This document shows positions 34,839 through 44,587 of a stretch of DNA of 64,000 bases, in pieces. The position numbers and the translations under genes were made by a program. The DNA is taken from NCBI RefSeq assembly GCF_039531695.1, contig NZ_BAAAQN010000012.1, positions 62,001-126,000 on the forward strand, read 5' to 3'. The DNA is from Catenulispora yoronensis (lineage in GTDB: Bacteria; Actinomycetota; Actinomycetes; Streptomycetales; Catenulisporaceae). The notes beneath the pieces were generated by a model. It saw only the letters and a list, made by a program, of their open reading frames with translations. It did no database searches and had not been told where the DNA came from. Position 1 is the stretch's first letter; each line of letters begins with the position of its first letter.

Positions 34839-37800
34839 CCGGGCCTTGGTGGAGCAGCGGCTCAAGCGTGTCCTGGAGGAGCGCATCGCGCCGGCGGTCT
34901 ACCCGGAATCGGTTCCGCTGACCGCTGCGATCTGGGTCGCCCCGGGCGAGCCGGTGCCGGTGGCCGAGGGTCTGGCGGCGCCTCGCGAGCCGATAGCGGT
35001 GGGCGCGAAGTGGGGCGCCCCGTGGGGGACCAGCTGGCTCACCGTCGAGGGCACGGTCCCGGCCGAGTGGGCCGGGAAGACCGTCGAGGCGATCATCGAC
35101 CTCGGATTCGACCAGAACATGCCCGGCTTCCAGTGCGAGGGCCTGGTCTACCGGCCCGACGGCTCGCCGGTGAAGGGCCTGAACCCCCGTAACCAGTGGG
35201 TGCGGGTGGCCGAGCGCGCGGCCGGCGGCGAAGAGGTGCTGCTGCATGTCGAGGCGGCCTCCAACCCGGTGATCCTGGACTACCACCCCTTCCTGCCGAC
35301 GCTGCTCGGCGAGAAGGAGACGGCCGGCGACCAGCCGCAGTACCGGCTGGAGCGGCTGGACCTGGCGGTCTTCGACGAGACCGTGTGGAACCTGGTCGCC
35401 GATCTGGAAGTGCTCGGCGAGCTGATGCTGGAGCTGCCAGAGGACTCGGCGCGCCGGTACGAGATCGTGCGCGCCGTCGAGCAGGCGCTGGACGCGATCG
35501 ACCTGCAGGACGTGAACGCCACCGCCGCCGCGGCGCGCGAGTGCCTGGCGCCGGTGCTGGCCAAGCCCGCCGTGCCCTCGGCACACCGGATCTCCGCCGT
35601 CGGCCACGCGCACATCGACTCGGCATGGCTGTGGCCGCTGCGCGAGACGGTCCGCAAGGTCGCGCGCACCACCGCGAACATGACCGCGCTGCTGGCCGAC
35701 GAGCCGGACTTCATCTACACGATGTCGCAGGCCGCGCAGTACGACTTCATCAAGACCCACCGCCCCGAGGTCTACGAGAAGGTGAAGAAGGCGGTGGCCG
35801 ACGGCCGCTTCGTGCCGGCCGGCGGCATGTGGGTGGAGTCGGACACGAACATGCCCGGCTCGGAGGCGATGGCCCGGCAGTTCGTGCACGGCAAGCGCTT
35901 CTTCCTGGAGGAGTTCGGCGTCGAGAACGACGAGGCCTGGCTGCCGGACACTTTCGGCTTCGCCGGCGGCCTGCCGCAGATCATCAAGGCGGCCGGCTCG
36001 AAGTGGCTGTTGACGCAGAAGATCTCCTGGAGCCGGATCAACAAGTTCCCGCACCACACGTTCTTGTGGGAGGGCGTCGACGGCACCCGGATCTTCACGC
36101 ACTTCCCGCCGATCGACACGTACAACTGCTCGATGAAGGGCAGCGAGATCGCGCATGCCGCGCGCAACTTCAAGGACAAGGGCCGCGCGTCGGTGTCGCT
36201 GGCCCCGACCGGCTGGGGCGACGGCGGCGGCGGGACCACCCGCGAGATGATCGCCAAGGCCAAGCGGATGCGGGACCTGGAGGGCTCGGCGAAGGTCGAG
36301 TGGGAGAAGCCCGCGGACTTCTTCGCCAAGGCCGAGGCCGAATATCAGAACCCGCCGGTGTGGGTGGGGGAGCTGTACCTGGAGCTGCACCGGGCGACGC
36401 TGACCAGCCAGGCCGGGACGAAGCAGGGGAACCGGCGCAGCGAGCACCTGTTGCGCGAGGCCGAGCTGTGGGCCGCGACGGCGGCGGTGCGGAGCGGCTC
36501 CGAATATCCCCACGAGCAGCTGGACCGGATCTGGAAGACAGTTCTGCTGCACCAGTTCCACGACATCCTGCCGGGGTCGTCGATCGCGTGGGTGCACCGC
36601 GAGGCGGAGGCCACCTACCGGCGGCTCGGCGAGGAGCTGGAAGGGATCATCGGCGCGGCGCAGGCCGAACTCGTCGGCGCCGGGGACGGCGAGGTGCTGT
36701 TCAACAGCACGCCGCACCTCCGGTCCGGGGTCCCGGCCGGTGCCGCGGCGGCCGTCGCCGACGCCGAGCCGGTCGCGGCGGCGCCGCGCGCGTCCGGCGG
36801 CTACATCCTGGACAACGGCCTGGTCCGGGTCGAGATCGACGGCTCCGGCCTGGTGGTGTCGGTGGTCGACCGCGCGGACGGCCGGGAGGCCGTGGCGCCG
36901 GGCTCGGCGGCGAACCTGCTCCAGATCCACCCGGACTTCCCGAACATGTGGGACGCCTGGGACGTCGACGAGTTCTACCGCAACACGGTCACGGACCTGA
37001 CCGGTGCCGACGCCGTCGAGGCCGTGCCCGGCGGGGTGCGGGTGACCCGGACCTTCGGCGCGTCGCGGGCCGAGCAGACACTGTCCCTCGTGGCCGGCGC
37101 CAAGCGCCTGGACCTCGCGACCGAGGTGGACTGGCACGAGACCGAGAAGTTCCTCAAGCTGGCGTTCCCCCTGGACATCCACGCCGACCGCTACGCCTCC
37201 GAGACGCAGTTCGGCCACCTCTTCCGGCCGACGCACACCAACACCTCGTGGGAGGCCGCGAAGTTCGAGGCCTGCAACCACCGGTTCGTGCACTTCGAGG
37301 AGCCGGGCTGGGGGGTCGCCCTGGTCAGCGGTTCGACCTACGGCCACGACGTCACCCGCACCGTGCGGGAGGACGGCGGCACCACCACCACGGCCCGCGT
37401 CTCGCTGCTGCGCGCGCCGCGCTTCCCGGCCCCGGAGACCGACCAGGGCGTGCACCGGTTCCGGCACGCGCTGGTGGTGGGCGCCGGCATCGGCGACGCG
37501 GTGCGGGAGGGGTACGCGGTGAACCTGGCCGAGCGGCGGGTCGCGGGCTCCGGCGTGGTCGAACCTTTGTTCGCCATCGACAACGACGCCGTCGTCGCCT
37601 CCGCGATCAAGCTCGCCGACGACCGCGGCGGCGACGTCGTGCTGCGCGTCTACGAGGCGCACGGCGGCCGGGCCGCGGCGCGCATCACCCCGAACTTCGG
37701 GTTCTCGGGCCTGGAGATCTGCGATTTGCTTGAGCGGCCGATCAGCCGAGAGGGTGTGTCGGTGGAGTCCGAGGGCGACACGCTCCGGCTGGGCCTGCGG

Positions 37801-37866
37801 CCCTTCCAGCTCGTCACGCTCCGCTTCATCCGCGCTGACCTCTCCACCGGCACCTCGGAGGCCTGA
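34828..37866 (+). CDS. GH38 alpha-mannosidase
   Basis: A 1012-residue, cytoplasmic, metal-dependent alpha-mannosidase. The zinc site is in AVGHAHIDSAWLWPLRE (His260, Asp264), the catalytic nucleophile is Asp374 in WLPDTFGFAGGLPQ, and LLHQFHDILPGSSI provides another zinc ligand. An N-terminal beta domain (~1-240) and the C-terminal GH38C beta domains complete the usual architecture. GGAG is 7 nt before the ATG. It should trim alpha-mannosyl residues from imported oligosaccharide before the GH5-type enzyme or ROK kinase acts. Confidence 0.97.
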   Translation: MHDNRALVEQRLKRVLEERIAPAVYPESVPLTAAIWVAPGEPVPVAEGLAAPREPIAVGAKWGAPWGTSWLTVEGTVPAEWAGKTVEAIIDLGFDQNMPGFQCEGLVYRPDGSPVKGLNPRNQWVRVAERAAGGEEVLLHVEAASNPVILDYHPFLPTLLGEKETAGDQPQYRLERLDLAVFDETVWNLVADLEVLGELMLELPEDSARRYEIVRAVEQALDAIDLQDVNATAAAARECLAPVLAKPAVPSAHRISAVGHAHIDSAWLWPLRETVRKVARTTANMTALLADEPDFIYTMSQAAQYDFIKTHRPEVYEKVKKAVADGRFVPAGGMWVESDTNMPGSEAMARQFVHGKRFFLEEFGVENDEAWLPDTFGFAGGLPQIIKAAGSKWLLTQKISWSRINKFPHHTFLWEGVDGTRIFTHFPPIDTYNCSMKGSEIAHAARNFKDKGRASVSLAPTGWGDGGGGTTREMIAKAKRMRDLEGSAKVEWEKPADFFAKAEAEYQNPPVWVGELYLELHRATLTSQAGTKQGNRRSEHLLREAELWAATAAVRSGSEYPHEQLDRIWKTVLLHQFHDILPGSSIAWVHREAEATYRRLGEELEGIIGAAQAELVGAGDGEVLFNSTPHLRSGVPAGAAAAVADAEPVAAAPRASGGYILDNGLVRVEIDGSGLVVSVVDRADGREAVAPGSAANLLQIHPDFPNMWDAWDVDEFYRNTVTDLTGADAVEAVPGGVRVTRTFGASRAEQTLSLVAGAKRLDLATEVDWHETEKFLKLAFPLDIHADRYASETQFGHLFRPTHTNTSWEAAKFEACNHRFVHFEEPGWGVALVSGSTYGHDVTRTVREDGGTTTTARVSLLRAPRFPAPETDQGVHRFRHALVVGAGIGDAVREGYAVNLAERRVAGSGVVEPLFAIDNDAVVASAIKLADDRGGDVVLRVYEAHGGRAAARITPNFGFSGLEICDLLERPISREGVSVESEGDTLRLGLRPFQLVTLRFIRADLSTGTSEA

Positions 37867-37871
37867 ACCGC

Positions 37872-38882
37872 ATGGACGTCCTGACCACCTACGCCGCCGA
37901 CCCCGCGCGCTACGACGGCCGGATGCCGTACCGGCGCACCGGGAACAGCGGGCTGAAACTGCCCGTGGTCTCGCTCGGGCTGTGGCACAACTTCGGCGAC
38001 ACCAAGCCGCTGGCCGACCAGCGGGCCATCCTGCGGCGCGCCTTCGACCTCGGGATCACCCACTTCGACCTGGCGAACAACTACGGACCGCCGTACGGCT
38101 CGGCCGAGATCAACTTCGGCCGGGTGTTCGCACAGGACTTCCGGCCCTACCGGGACGAGATGGTGATCTCGACCAAGGCCGGCTACGACATGTGGCCCGG
38201 GCCGTACGGCGAGTGGGGCTCGCGCAAGTACCTGCTGGCCTCGCTCGACCAGTCGCTGGCCCGGATGGGCCTGGACCACGTCGACATTTTCTACTCGCAC
38301 CGCTTCGACCCGGAGACTCCGCTGGAGGAGACGATGGGCGCGCTGGCCACCGCGGTGCAGCAGGGCAAGGCGCTCTACGTCGGCATCTCGTCGTACACCG
38401 CCGAGAAGACCCGGGAGGCGGCGGAGATCCTGCGCGGGATGGGCGTGCGGGCTCTGATCCACCAGCCGTCGTACTCGATCCTGAACCGCTGGATCGAGAA
38501 GGACTCGCTGCTCGACGCCACCGCCGAGGCCGGGATGGGCTGCATCGCCTTCAGCCCGTTGCAGCAGGGCCTGCTCACCTCGCGCTACCTGGACGGCACC
38601 GTCCCGGCCGGCTCGCGCGCCTCGGTCGGGCACTTCCTGAAGGAGGCCGCCCTGACGCCGGAGCTGCTGGAGCGCCTGCGCGGGCTGAACGACCTGGCCG
38701 CCAAGCGCGGGCAGTCGCTGGCGCAGATGGCCACGCAGTGGGTCTTCCGCGACCCGCGGATGACCTCGGCGCTGATCGGGGCCTCGTCGGTCAAGCAGCT
38801 GGAGGAGAACGTGGCCGCGGTGTCCGGGCCGGAGTTCTCCGCCGAGGAGCTGGCCGCGATCGACACGCTGGCCCTGGGCTGA
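37872..38882 (+). CDS. Aldo/keto reductase, YghZ/L-glyceraldehyde-3-phosphate reductase type
   Basis: The 336-residue AKR14-like enzyme has GNSGLKLPVVSLGLW, DLANNYGPPYGSAEINFGR with the catalytic Asp/Tyr, STKAGYDMWPGPYGEWGSRKYL with the catalytic Lys (the Kv-beta/YghZ-specific insertion), YSHRFDPETPLEETM with the His, and a C-terminal NADPH site around GASSVKQLEEN. It starts 5 nt after the GH38 stop, so it belongs to the operon. YghZ enzymes reduce L-glyceraldehyde 3-phosphate and methylglyoxal; here it may act on a sugar aldehyde from the imported glycan. The exact substrate is unknown. Confidence 0.92.
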   Translation: MDVLTTYAADPARYDGRMPYRRTGNSGLKLPVVSLGLWHNFGDTKPLADQRAILRRAFDLGITHFDLANNYGPPYGSAEINFGRVFAQDFRPYRDEMVISTKAGYDMWPGPYGEWGSRKYLLASLDQSLARMGLDHVDIFYSHRFDPETPLEETMGALATAVQQGKALYVGISSYTAEKTREAAEILRGMGVRALIHQPSYSILNRWIEKDSLLDATAEAGMGCIAFSPLQQGLLTSRYLDGTVPAGSRASVGHFLKEAALTPELLERLRGLNDLAAKRGQSLAQMATQWVFRDPRMTSALIGASSVKQLEENVAAVSGPEFSAEELAAIDTLALG

Positions 38883-38913
38883 CCGGACCGGCGCGCCGCC
38901 GCTTTTCGAAACC

Positions 38914-38952
38914 GCCGCCGAGCTGGAGATCCTGAGCCCCCAGCTCGGCGGC
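38914..38952 (+). terminator. Hairpin between the aldo/keto reductase and ROK genes
   Basis: GCCGCCGAGCTGG and CCAGCTCGGCGGC form a perfect 13-bp stem with a 13-nt loop. It may end the operon or attenuate expression of the ROK gene 31 nt downstream. Confidence 0.7.
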
Positions 38953-38983
38953 TTCTCCCATCTAAGAGCATTCCGGAGGCAGT

Positions 38984-39859
38984 GTGTACGCGGCCATCGA
39001 CATCGGCGGCACGAAAATCGCGGCGGGCCTGGTCGACAGCGGGGGCGAGCTGCTCGCCCGGCACGAGCACCCGACGCCCGCCGAGGAGCCGGTGACGGCG
39101 GTCGAGGCCCTGCTCGGGCGGCTGATGGCGGATCCGCGCTGGGAGCGGGTGCGGGCGGTCGGGATCGGCAGCGCCGGGCCCATCGACGCGGCCAAGGGCA
39201 CGATCAGCCCGGTGAACATCCCCGCCTGGCGCGATTTCCCGCTGGTCGCCCGGGTGGCCGAGGCCACCGACCGGCCGGTGACCCTGGCCGGGGACGGCGT
39301 GGCGATGGCGGCCGGCGAGCACTGGCGCGGGGCGGCCCGGGGCCGCGAGAACGCGCTGTGCATGGTCGTCTCGACCGGCGTCGGCGGCGGCCTGATCCTG
39401 GGCGGCCGGCTCCGGCCGGGCCCCAGCGGCAACGCCGGCCACATCGGCCACATGTGCGTGGAGCTGGACGGGCCGCCGTGCCCCTGCGGTTCGCGCGGCT
39501 GCCTGGAGGTCGTCGCCAGCGGCACGGCGATCGCCGCCCGCGTGGGGAGCACGTCGGCGATCGAGGTCGCCGAGGCGGCGCGGGCCGGCGACGCGGCGGC
39601 CCTGGCCTCGTTCGATCTGTCGGCCAAGGCCCTGGCGGCGGCCATCGCCGGCACCGCGGCGCTGGTGGACATCGAGACCGCGGTGATCGGCGGCGGCGTG
39701 TCGAAGGCCGGCGACCTGCTGTTCGGCCCGCTGCGCGAGCATTTGAAGGAGTACGCGCGGCTGTCGTTCACGCGCGACGTGACCGTGCAGACGGCGGCGC
39801 TCGGGGGCGACGCGGGCTTGATCGGCGCGGCGGCTCTGGTCGGGCACGCCGAGGTGTAG
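38984..39859 (+). CDS. ROK-family sugar kinase (possible glucokinase/mannokinase)
   Basis: The 291-residue protein starts with the ATP motif AIDIGGTKIAAG. The catalytic Asp lies in LAGDGVAMAAGEHW, STGVGGGLILGGRL follows, and the ROK zinc motif is GHMCVELDGPPCPCGSRGCLEV. It has no N-terminal HTH, so it is a kinase rather than a ROK repressor. GGAGG precedes the GTG at 38984. Context suggests phosphorylation of mannose (or glucose/GlcNAc) released by the glycosidases, with ManA next in line. Confidence 0.93.
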   Translation: MYAAIDIGGTKIAAGLVDSGGELLARHEHPTPAEEPVTAVEALLGRLMADPRWERVRAVGIGSAGPIDAAKGTISPVNIPAWRDFPLVARVAEATDRPVTLAGDGVAMAAGEHWRGAARGRENALCMVVSTGVGGGLILGGRLRPGPSGNAGHIGHMCVELDGPPCPCGSRGCLEVVASGTAIAARVGSTSAIEVAEAARAGDAAALASFDLSAKALAAAIAGTAALVDIETAVIGGGVSKAGDLLFGPLREHLKEYARLSFTRDVTVQTAALGGDAGLIGAAALVGHAEV

Positions 39860-39877
39860 CGGGGTAGCCGAGGCGTT

Positions 39878-39932
39878 GCGGCCGCCCGCTGCCGAGCCGT
39901 CGGAGCGCCAGGCGTAGGCTCGGGGCGGCCGC
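39878..39932 (+). terminator. Terminator after the ROK kinase
   Basis: GCGGCCGCCC (39878-39887) pairs with GGGCGGCCGC (39923-39932), and inside it GCCGAGCC pairs with GGCTCGG. The combined structure separates the sugar locus from sufR. Confidence 0.7.
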
Positions 39933-39964
39933 TGTTCGCCGGGTGTTCACCGCGCGTGAATTAC

Positions 39965-39980
39965 GTCACAGTCGCGTGAC
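39965..39980. promoter_or_regulatory. Inverted repeat upstream of sufR
   Basis: GTCAC and GTGAC arms with a 6-nt spacer lie about 55 bp before the sufR start in an unusually AT-rich stretch. It is a candidate operator; the binding protein is unknown. Confidence 0.4.
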
Positions 39981-40023
39981 TTATTAGGTCTCCCTTACTT
40001 GGTACGCGGGAACGAATAAAGGC

Positions 40024-40033
40024 ACACTGGTGT
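40024..40033. promoter_or_regulatory. Short palindrome over the predicted sufR start point
   Basis: ACAC-TG-GTGT ends one base before the sufR GTG. An ACACT half-site is similar to sites I recall for mycobacterial SufR. CACACT at 40023-40028 with 6 nt to the GTG could also act as a weak -10 of a leaderless promoter, so binding here would autorepress. Confidence 0.4.
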
Positions 40034-40034
40034 T

Positions 40035-40787
40035 GTGGAAAGCGTGCCGAACCAGATCGCCAGTGTGTCGTCGTCCGCCGACGATGCCTCTGACGTGCAC
40101 GTCGGTACCCGCAACCGGGTCGCGCGCTCGATTCTCGCGAACGGGCCCTCGACCGCCGTCGATCTCGGCAAGCGGCTGAAGATGACCCCCGCCGGCGTGC
40201 GTCGGCATCTTGACGCCCTGCTCGCCGAGAACCTGGTCGAGGCGCGGCAGCAGCGGACCTACGGGCAGCGCGGCCGCGGCCGTCCGGCCAAGGTGTTCGC
40301 GCTCACCGACCGCGGCCGGGGCGTTTTCTACCAGGCCTACGACCAGCTCGCTGTCGAAGCCCTGAAGTTCCTGGCCGACAACGCCGGGAGCGACGCGGTG
40401 GACGCCTTCGCGCGCAAGCGCGTCGCCGAGCTCGCCGACCGCTTCCGCGAACGGCTCCAGGGCGTGCCCGCCGAGGAGCGGCCGGCGCTGCTGGCCAAGC
40501 TCCTCACCGAGGAGGGATACGCCGCCACGCTGCGCGAGTCCGGCAAGGCTCCGGCCGCCGGCGGGCAGCTGTGCCAGCACCACTGCCCGGTGGCGCACGT
40601 CGCCGAGCAGTTCCCGCAGTTGTGCGAGGCCGAGACCGAGGCCTTCGCCGAACTGCTGGGCACCCATGTCCAACGACTCGCGACCATCGCCCACGGCGAC
40701 GGCGTCTGTACGACTTTCATCCCGATGACAGCTTCAGCCACCGGGACCAGCAAGACCACCGAGGCTTCCGGAGGGAACGCATCATGA
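40035..40787 (+). CDS. sufR: SufR, Fe-S cluster-sensing repressor of the suf operon
   Basis: The 250-residue ArsR/DeoR-like winged-helix regulator has NRVARSILANGPSTAVDLGKRLKMTPAGVRRHLDALLAENLV as its HTH (about residues 26-68, by region) and a GRGRPAK wing. The C-terminal half has CQHHCPVAHVAEQFPQLCEAE and a further Cys in DGVCTTF, the ligand pattern for the regulatory [4Fe-4S]/[2Fe-2S] cluster. With cluster bound it should repress suf; loss of cluster de-represses. Its stop overlaps the sufB ATG (ATGA). Confidence 0.95.
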   Translation: MESVPNQIASVSSSADDASDVHVGTRNRVARSILANGPSTAVDLGKRLKMTPAGVRRHLDALLAENLVEARQQRTYGQRGRGRPAKVFALTDRGRGVFYQAYDQLAVEALKFLADNAGSDAVDAFARKRVAELADRFRERLQGVPAEERPALLAKLLTEEGYAATLRESGKAPAAGGQLCQHHCPVAHVAEQFPQLCEAETEAFAELLGTHVQRLATIAHGDGVCTTFIPMTASATGTSKTTEASGGNAS

Positions 40788-42196
40788 CCACCACCTCGCA
40801 CGAGCAGCTCGAAGGCCTCGGGACCTACGAGTACGGCTGGGCCGACTCGGACGTCGCGGGCGCCGCGGCGCGCCGCGGCCTGAACGAGGACGTCGTCCGC
40901 GACATCTCCGCGAAGAAGAACGAGCCGGAGTGGATGCTCCAGATGCGGCTGCGCGGGCTGCGGCTGTTCGAGAAGAAGCCGATGCCGGTGTGGGGCGCCG
41001 ACCTGGGCGGCATCGACTTCGACAACATCAAGTACTTCGTCCGCTCCACCGAGAAGCAGGCCGCTTCCTGGGACGAGCTGCCCGAGGACATCAAGAACAC
41101 CTACGACAAGCTCGGCATCCCGGAGGCGGAGAAGCAGCGCCTGATCGCCGGTGTCGCCGCGCAGTACGAGTCCGAGGTCGTCTACCACCAGATCAACAAG
41201 GAGCTGGAGGAGCAGGGTGTCATCTTCCTGGACACCGACACCGCTCTGAAGGAGTACCCGGAGCTGTTCCGCGAGCACTTCGCGACGGTGATCCCGACCG
41301 GGGACAACAAGTTCTCCGCGCTGAACACCGCGGTGTGGTCCGGCGGGTCGTTCATCTACGTCCCCAAGGGCGTGCACGTCCAGATCCCGCTCCAGGCCTA
41401 CTTCCGGATCAACACCGAGAACATGGGCCAGTTCGAGCGGACCCTGATCATCGCCGACGAGGACTCCTACGTCCACTACGTCGAGGGCTGCACCGCCCCG
41501 GTCTACTCCTCGGACTCGCTGCACTCGGCGGTCGTGGAGATCGTGGTGAAGAAGAACGCCCGCGTCCGCTACACCACCATCCAGAACTGGTCGAACAACG
41601 TCTACAACCTGGTGACCAAGCGGGCCGCCGCGCAGGCCGGCGCCACCATGGAGTGGATCGACGGCAACATCGGCTCCAAGGTGACGATGAAGTACCCGGC
41701 GGTCTGGCTGCTCGGCGAGCACGCCAAGGGCGAGACGCTGTCCGTCGCCTTCGCCGGCGAGGGCCAGCACCAGGACGCCGGCGCCAAGATGGTGCACGCC
41801 GCGCCGCACACCTCCTCGACGATCATCTCCAAGTCGGTGGCCCGCGGCGGCGGCCGCACCTCCTACCGCGGCCTGGTCCAGGTCCAGGAGGGCGCGCACC
41901 ACAGCAAGTCCACCGTGAAGTGCGACGCGCTGCTGGTCGACACCGTCTCCCGCTCCGACACCTACCCCTACGTGGACGTCCGCGAGGACGACGTGTCCAT
42001 GGGCCACGAGGCGACGGTCTCCAAGGTCAGCGAGGACCAGCTGTTCTACCTGATGAGCCGCGGCATGACCGAGGACGAGGCGATGGCGATGATCGTGCGC
42101 GGCTTCGTCGAGCCGATCGCCCGGGAGCTGCCGATGGAGTACGCGCTGGAGCTCAACCGGCTCATCGAGCTGCAGATGGAAGGCGCCGTCGGCTGA
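40784..42196 (+). CDS. sufB: Fe-S cluster assembly scaffold SufB
   Basis: The 470-residue subunit of the SufBC2D scaffold has EPEWMLQMRLRGLRLFE, SALNTAVWSGGSFIYVPKGVHV, a central right-handed beta-helix with VHYVEGCTAP and TIQNWSNNVYNL, and SRGMTEDEAMAMIVRGFVEP at the SufC-binding C-terminus. GGAGGGAAC precedes the ATG at 40784. It is the first enzyme gene of the operon and is translationally coupled to sufR. Confidence 0.98.
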   Translation: MTTTSHEQLEGLGTYEYGWADSDVAGAAARRGLNEDVVRDISAKKNEPEWMLQMRLRGLRLFEKKPMPVWGADLGGIDFDNIKYFVRSTEKQAASWDELPEDIKNTYDKLGIPEAEKQRLIAGVAAQYESEVVYHQINKELEEQGVIFLDTDTALKEYPELFREHFATVIPTGDNKFSALNTAVWSGGSFIYVPKGVHVQIPLQAYFRINTENMGQFERTLIIADEDSYVHYVEGCTAPVYSSDSLHSAVVEIVVKKNARVRYTTIQNWSNNVYNLVTKRAAAQAGATMEWIDGNIGSKVTMKYPAVWLLGEHAKGETLSVAFAGEGQHQDAGAKMVHAAPHTSSTIISKSVARGGGRTSYRGLVQVQEGAHHSKSTVKCDALLVDTVSRSDTYPYVDVREDDVSMGHEATVSKVSEDQLFYLMSRGMTEDEAMAMIVRGFVEPIARELPMEYALELNRLIELQMEGAVG

Positions 42197-42257
42197 TCGC
42201 GGCCGACCCCGCCCCGGAACGAGAAGACCACTAAGAACCACGAGATACGGGACATCG

Positions 42258-43481
42258 ATGTCTGACCCGCAGAACCAGGTGGGCGCCAAGACCGCGGCCG
42301 CCGTGACCGTGAACGAGCCCGGCGCGGGCAACCGCCTCGCCGGCCCGGGCACCGGCCGCGCCGTGAGCCAGCCGACCGACGCGCGCGTGGAGCGCCACAC
42401 CTCCTTCGACCCCGCGGACTTCCCGGTGCTGACCGGCCGCGAGGAGGACTGGCGCTTCACCCCGCTCAAACGCCTGCGGGGACTGCACGAGGACCCGTCG
42501 GCCGACGGCAAGGTGGCCGTCGAGGTCACCGCGCCGGAGCCGGTCACGGTGGAGACCGTGGGCCGCGAGGACGCCCGCCTGGGCACGGCCGGCGCGCCGG
42601 TGGACCGCACCTCGGCCCTGGCCTGGGCGAACTTCTCGGAAGCCACCGTGGTGACGGTCCCGGCCGAGGCCGAGCTCGCCGAGCCGGTGCGGATCGCCGT
42701 CACCGGCGTCGGCGGCACCGCCTTCGGCAACGTGCTGATCGACGTCAAGCCGTTCGCCAAGGCCGTGGTGGTCCTGGACTACCAGGGCAGCGCCGTCTAC
42801 TCCGAGAACGTGCAGTTCCTGGTCGGCGACAGCGCCTCGCTCACCGTCATCGCGCTGCAGGACTGGGCCGACGACGCGGTGCACCTGTCGCAGCAGCAGA
42901 CCCGGCTGGCCTGCGACGCGCGGTTCCAGTCCATCAACGTCAGCTTCGGCGGCGACCTGGTCCGGCTGACCCCGCGGGTGGCGTACACCGCGCCCGGCGG
43001 CGACGCCGAGCTGCTCGGCGTCTACTTCGCCGACGCCGGCCAGCACCTGGAGCAGCGGCTGCTGGTCGACCACAGCGCCACGCACTGCAAGTCCCGCGTC
43101 ACCTACAAGGGCGCGCTCCAGGGCCAGGACGCGCACACGGTGTGGGTCGGCGACGTGCTGATCCGCGCCGAGGCCGAGCAGACCGACACCTACGAGCTGA
43201 ACCGCAACCTGGTGCTCACCGACGGCGCCCGCGCCGACTCGGTGCCGAACCTGGAGATCGAGACCGGCGAGATCGTCGGCGCCGGCCACGCCAGCGCCAC
43301 CGGCCGGTTCGACGACGAGCAGCTGTTCTACCTCCAGGCCCGCGGCATCCCCGAGGACGAGGCCCGCCGCCTGGTGGTGCGCGGCTTCTTCGCCGACGTC
43401 ATCGGCCGGATCGGCATCGCCGAGCTGGAGGAGCGGCTGATGGCCAAGGTCGAGGACGAGCTGGCCGGAGCGGTGGCGTGA
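42258..43481 (+). CDS. sufD: Fe-S cluster assembly protein SufD
   Basis: The 407-residue SufB paralogue. EEDWRFTPLKRLRGL near the N-terminus, a beta-helix core with GVYFADAGQHLEQRLLVDHSATHCKSRVTYKG (conserved His/Cys segment, by region), and FYLQARGIPEDEARRLVVRGFFADV at the C-terminus. It pairs with SufB on the SufC dimer. Its stop overlaps the next start (GTGA). Confidence 0.97.
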   Translation: MSDPQNQVGAKTAAAVTVNEPGAGNRLAGPGTGRAVSQPTDARVERHTSFDPADFPVLTGREEDWRFTPLKRLRGLHEDPSADGKVAVEVTAPEPVTVETVGREDARLGTAGAPVDRTSALAWANFSEATVVTVPAEAELAEPVRIAVTGVGGTAFGNVLIDVKPFAKAVVVLDYQGSAVYSENVQFLVGDSASLTVIALQDWADDAVHLSQQQTRLACDARFQSINVSFGGDLVRLTPRVAYTAPGGDAELLGVYFADAGQHLEQRLLVDHSATHCKSRVTYKGALQGQDAHTVWVGDVLIRAEAEQTDTYELNRNLVLTDGARADSVPNLEIETGEIVGAGHASATGRFDDEQLFYLQARGIPEDEARRLVVRGFFADVIGRIGIAELEERLMAKVEDELAGAVA

Positions 43482-43816
43482 GCGGGCCGCAGCACGCCGA
43501 GCAGACCTGGACCCGGGCCTGCGGGGTGTCCGAGGTGACTCCGGACCAGCCCAAGGCGGTCGTGGTCGGCGAGACCCCGGTGGCGGTGGTGCTGCACGGC
43601 GGCGAGTACTACGCGATCCACGACGTGTGCTCGCACGCCAACGTGGCGCTGTCCGAGGGCGAGGTCGTGGACTGCGAGATCGAGTGCTGGCTGCACGGCT
43701 CGATGTTCGACCTGAAGACCGGCAAGCCGTCCAGCCTGCCGGCCACCGAGCCGGTGCCGGTGTACCCCGTGAAGATCGAAGGCGATGACCTGTACGTCGC
43801 CGTGAAGGAGGCGTAA
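43478..43816 (+). CDS. Rieske-type [2Fe-2S] ferredoxin of the suf operon
   Basis: The 112-residue soluble protein is a Rieske ferredoxin like those of dioxygenase systems: CSHANVAL and CWLHGSMFD hold the two Cys and two His ligands. GTG at 43478 overlaps the sufD stop by 4 nt, and sufC follows after 6 nt. This gene is a regular member of actinobacterial suf operons. It may supply electrons for assembly, but its role is not established. Confidence 0.95.
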   Translation: MSGPQHAEQTWTRACGVSEVTPDQPKAVVVGETPVAVVLHGGEYYAIHDVCSHANVALSEGEVVDCEIECWLHGSMFDLKTGKPSSLPATEPVPVYPVKIEGDDLYVAVKEA

Positions 43817-43822
43817 CAAGTC

Positions 43823-44581
<759 letters not shown>

Positions 44582-44587
44582 TTTTCC

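Noticed and set aside
34786..37662. 958-codon minus-strand open frame opposite the GH38 gene
   Set aside because: It is a shadow of the GC-biased third codon positions of GH38; no motif or ribosome site supports it.
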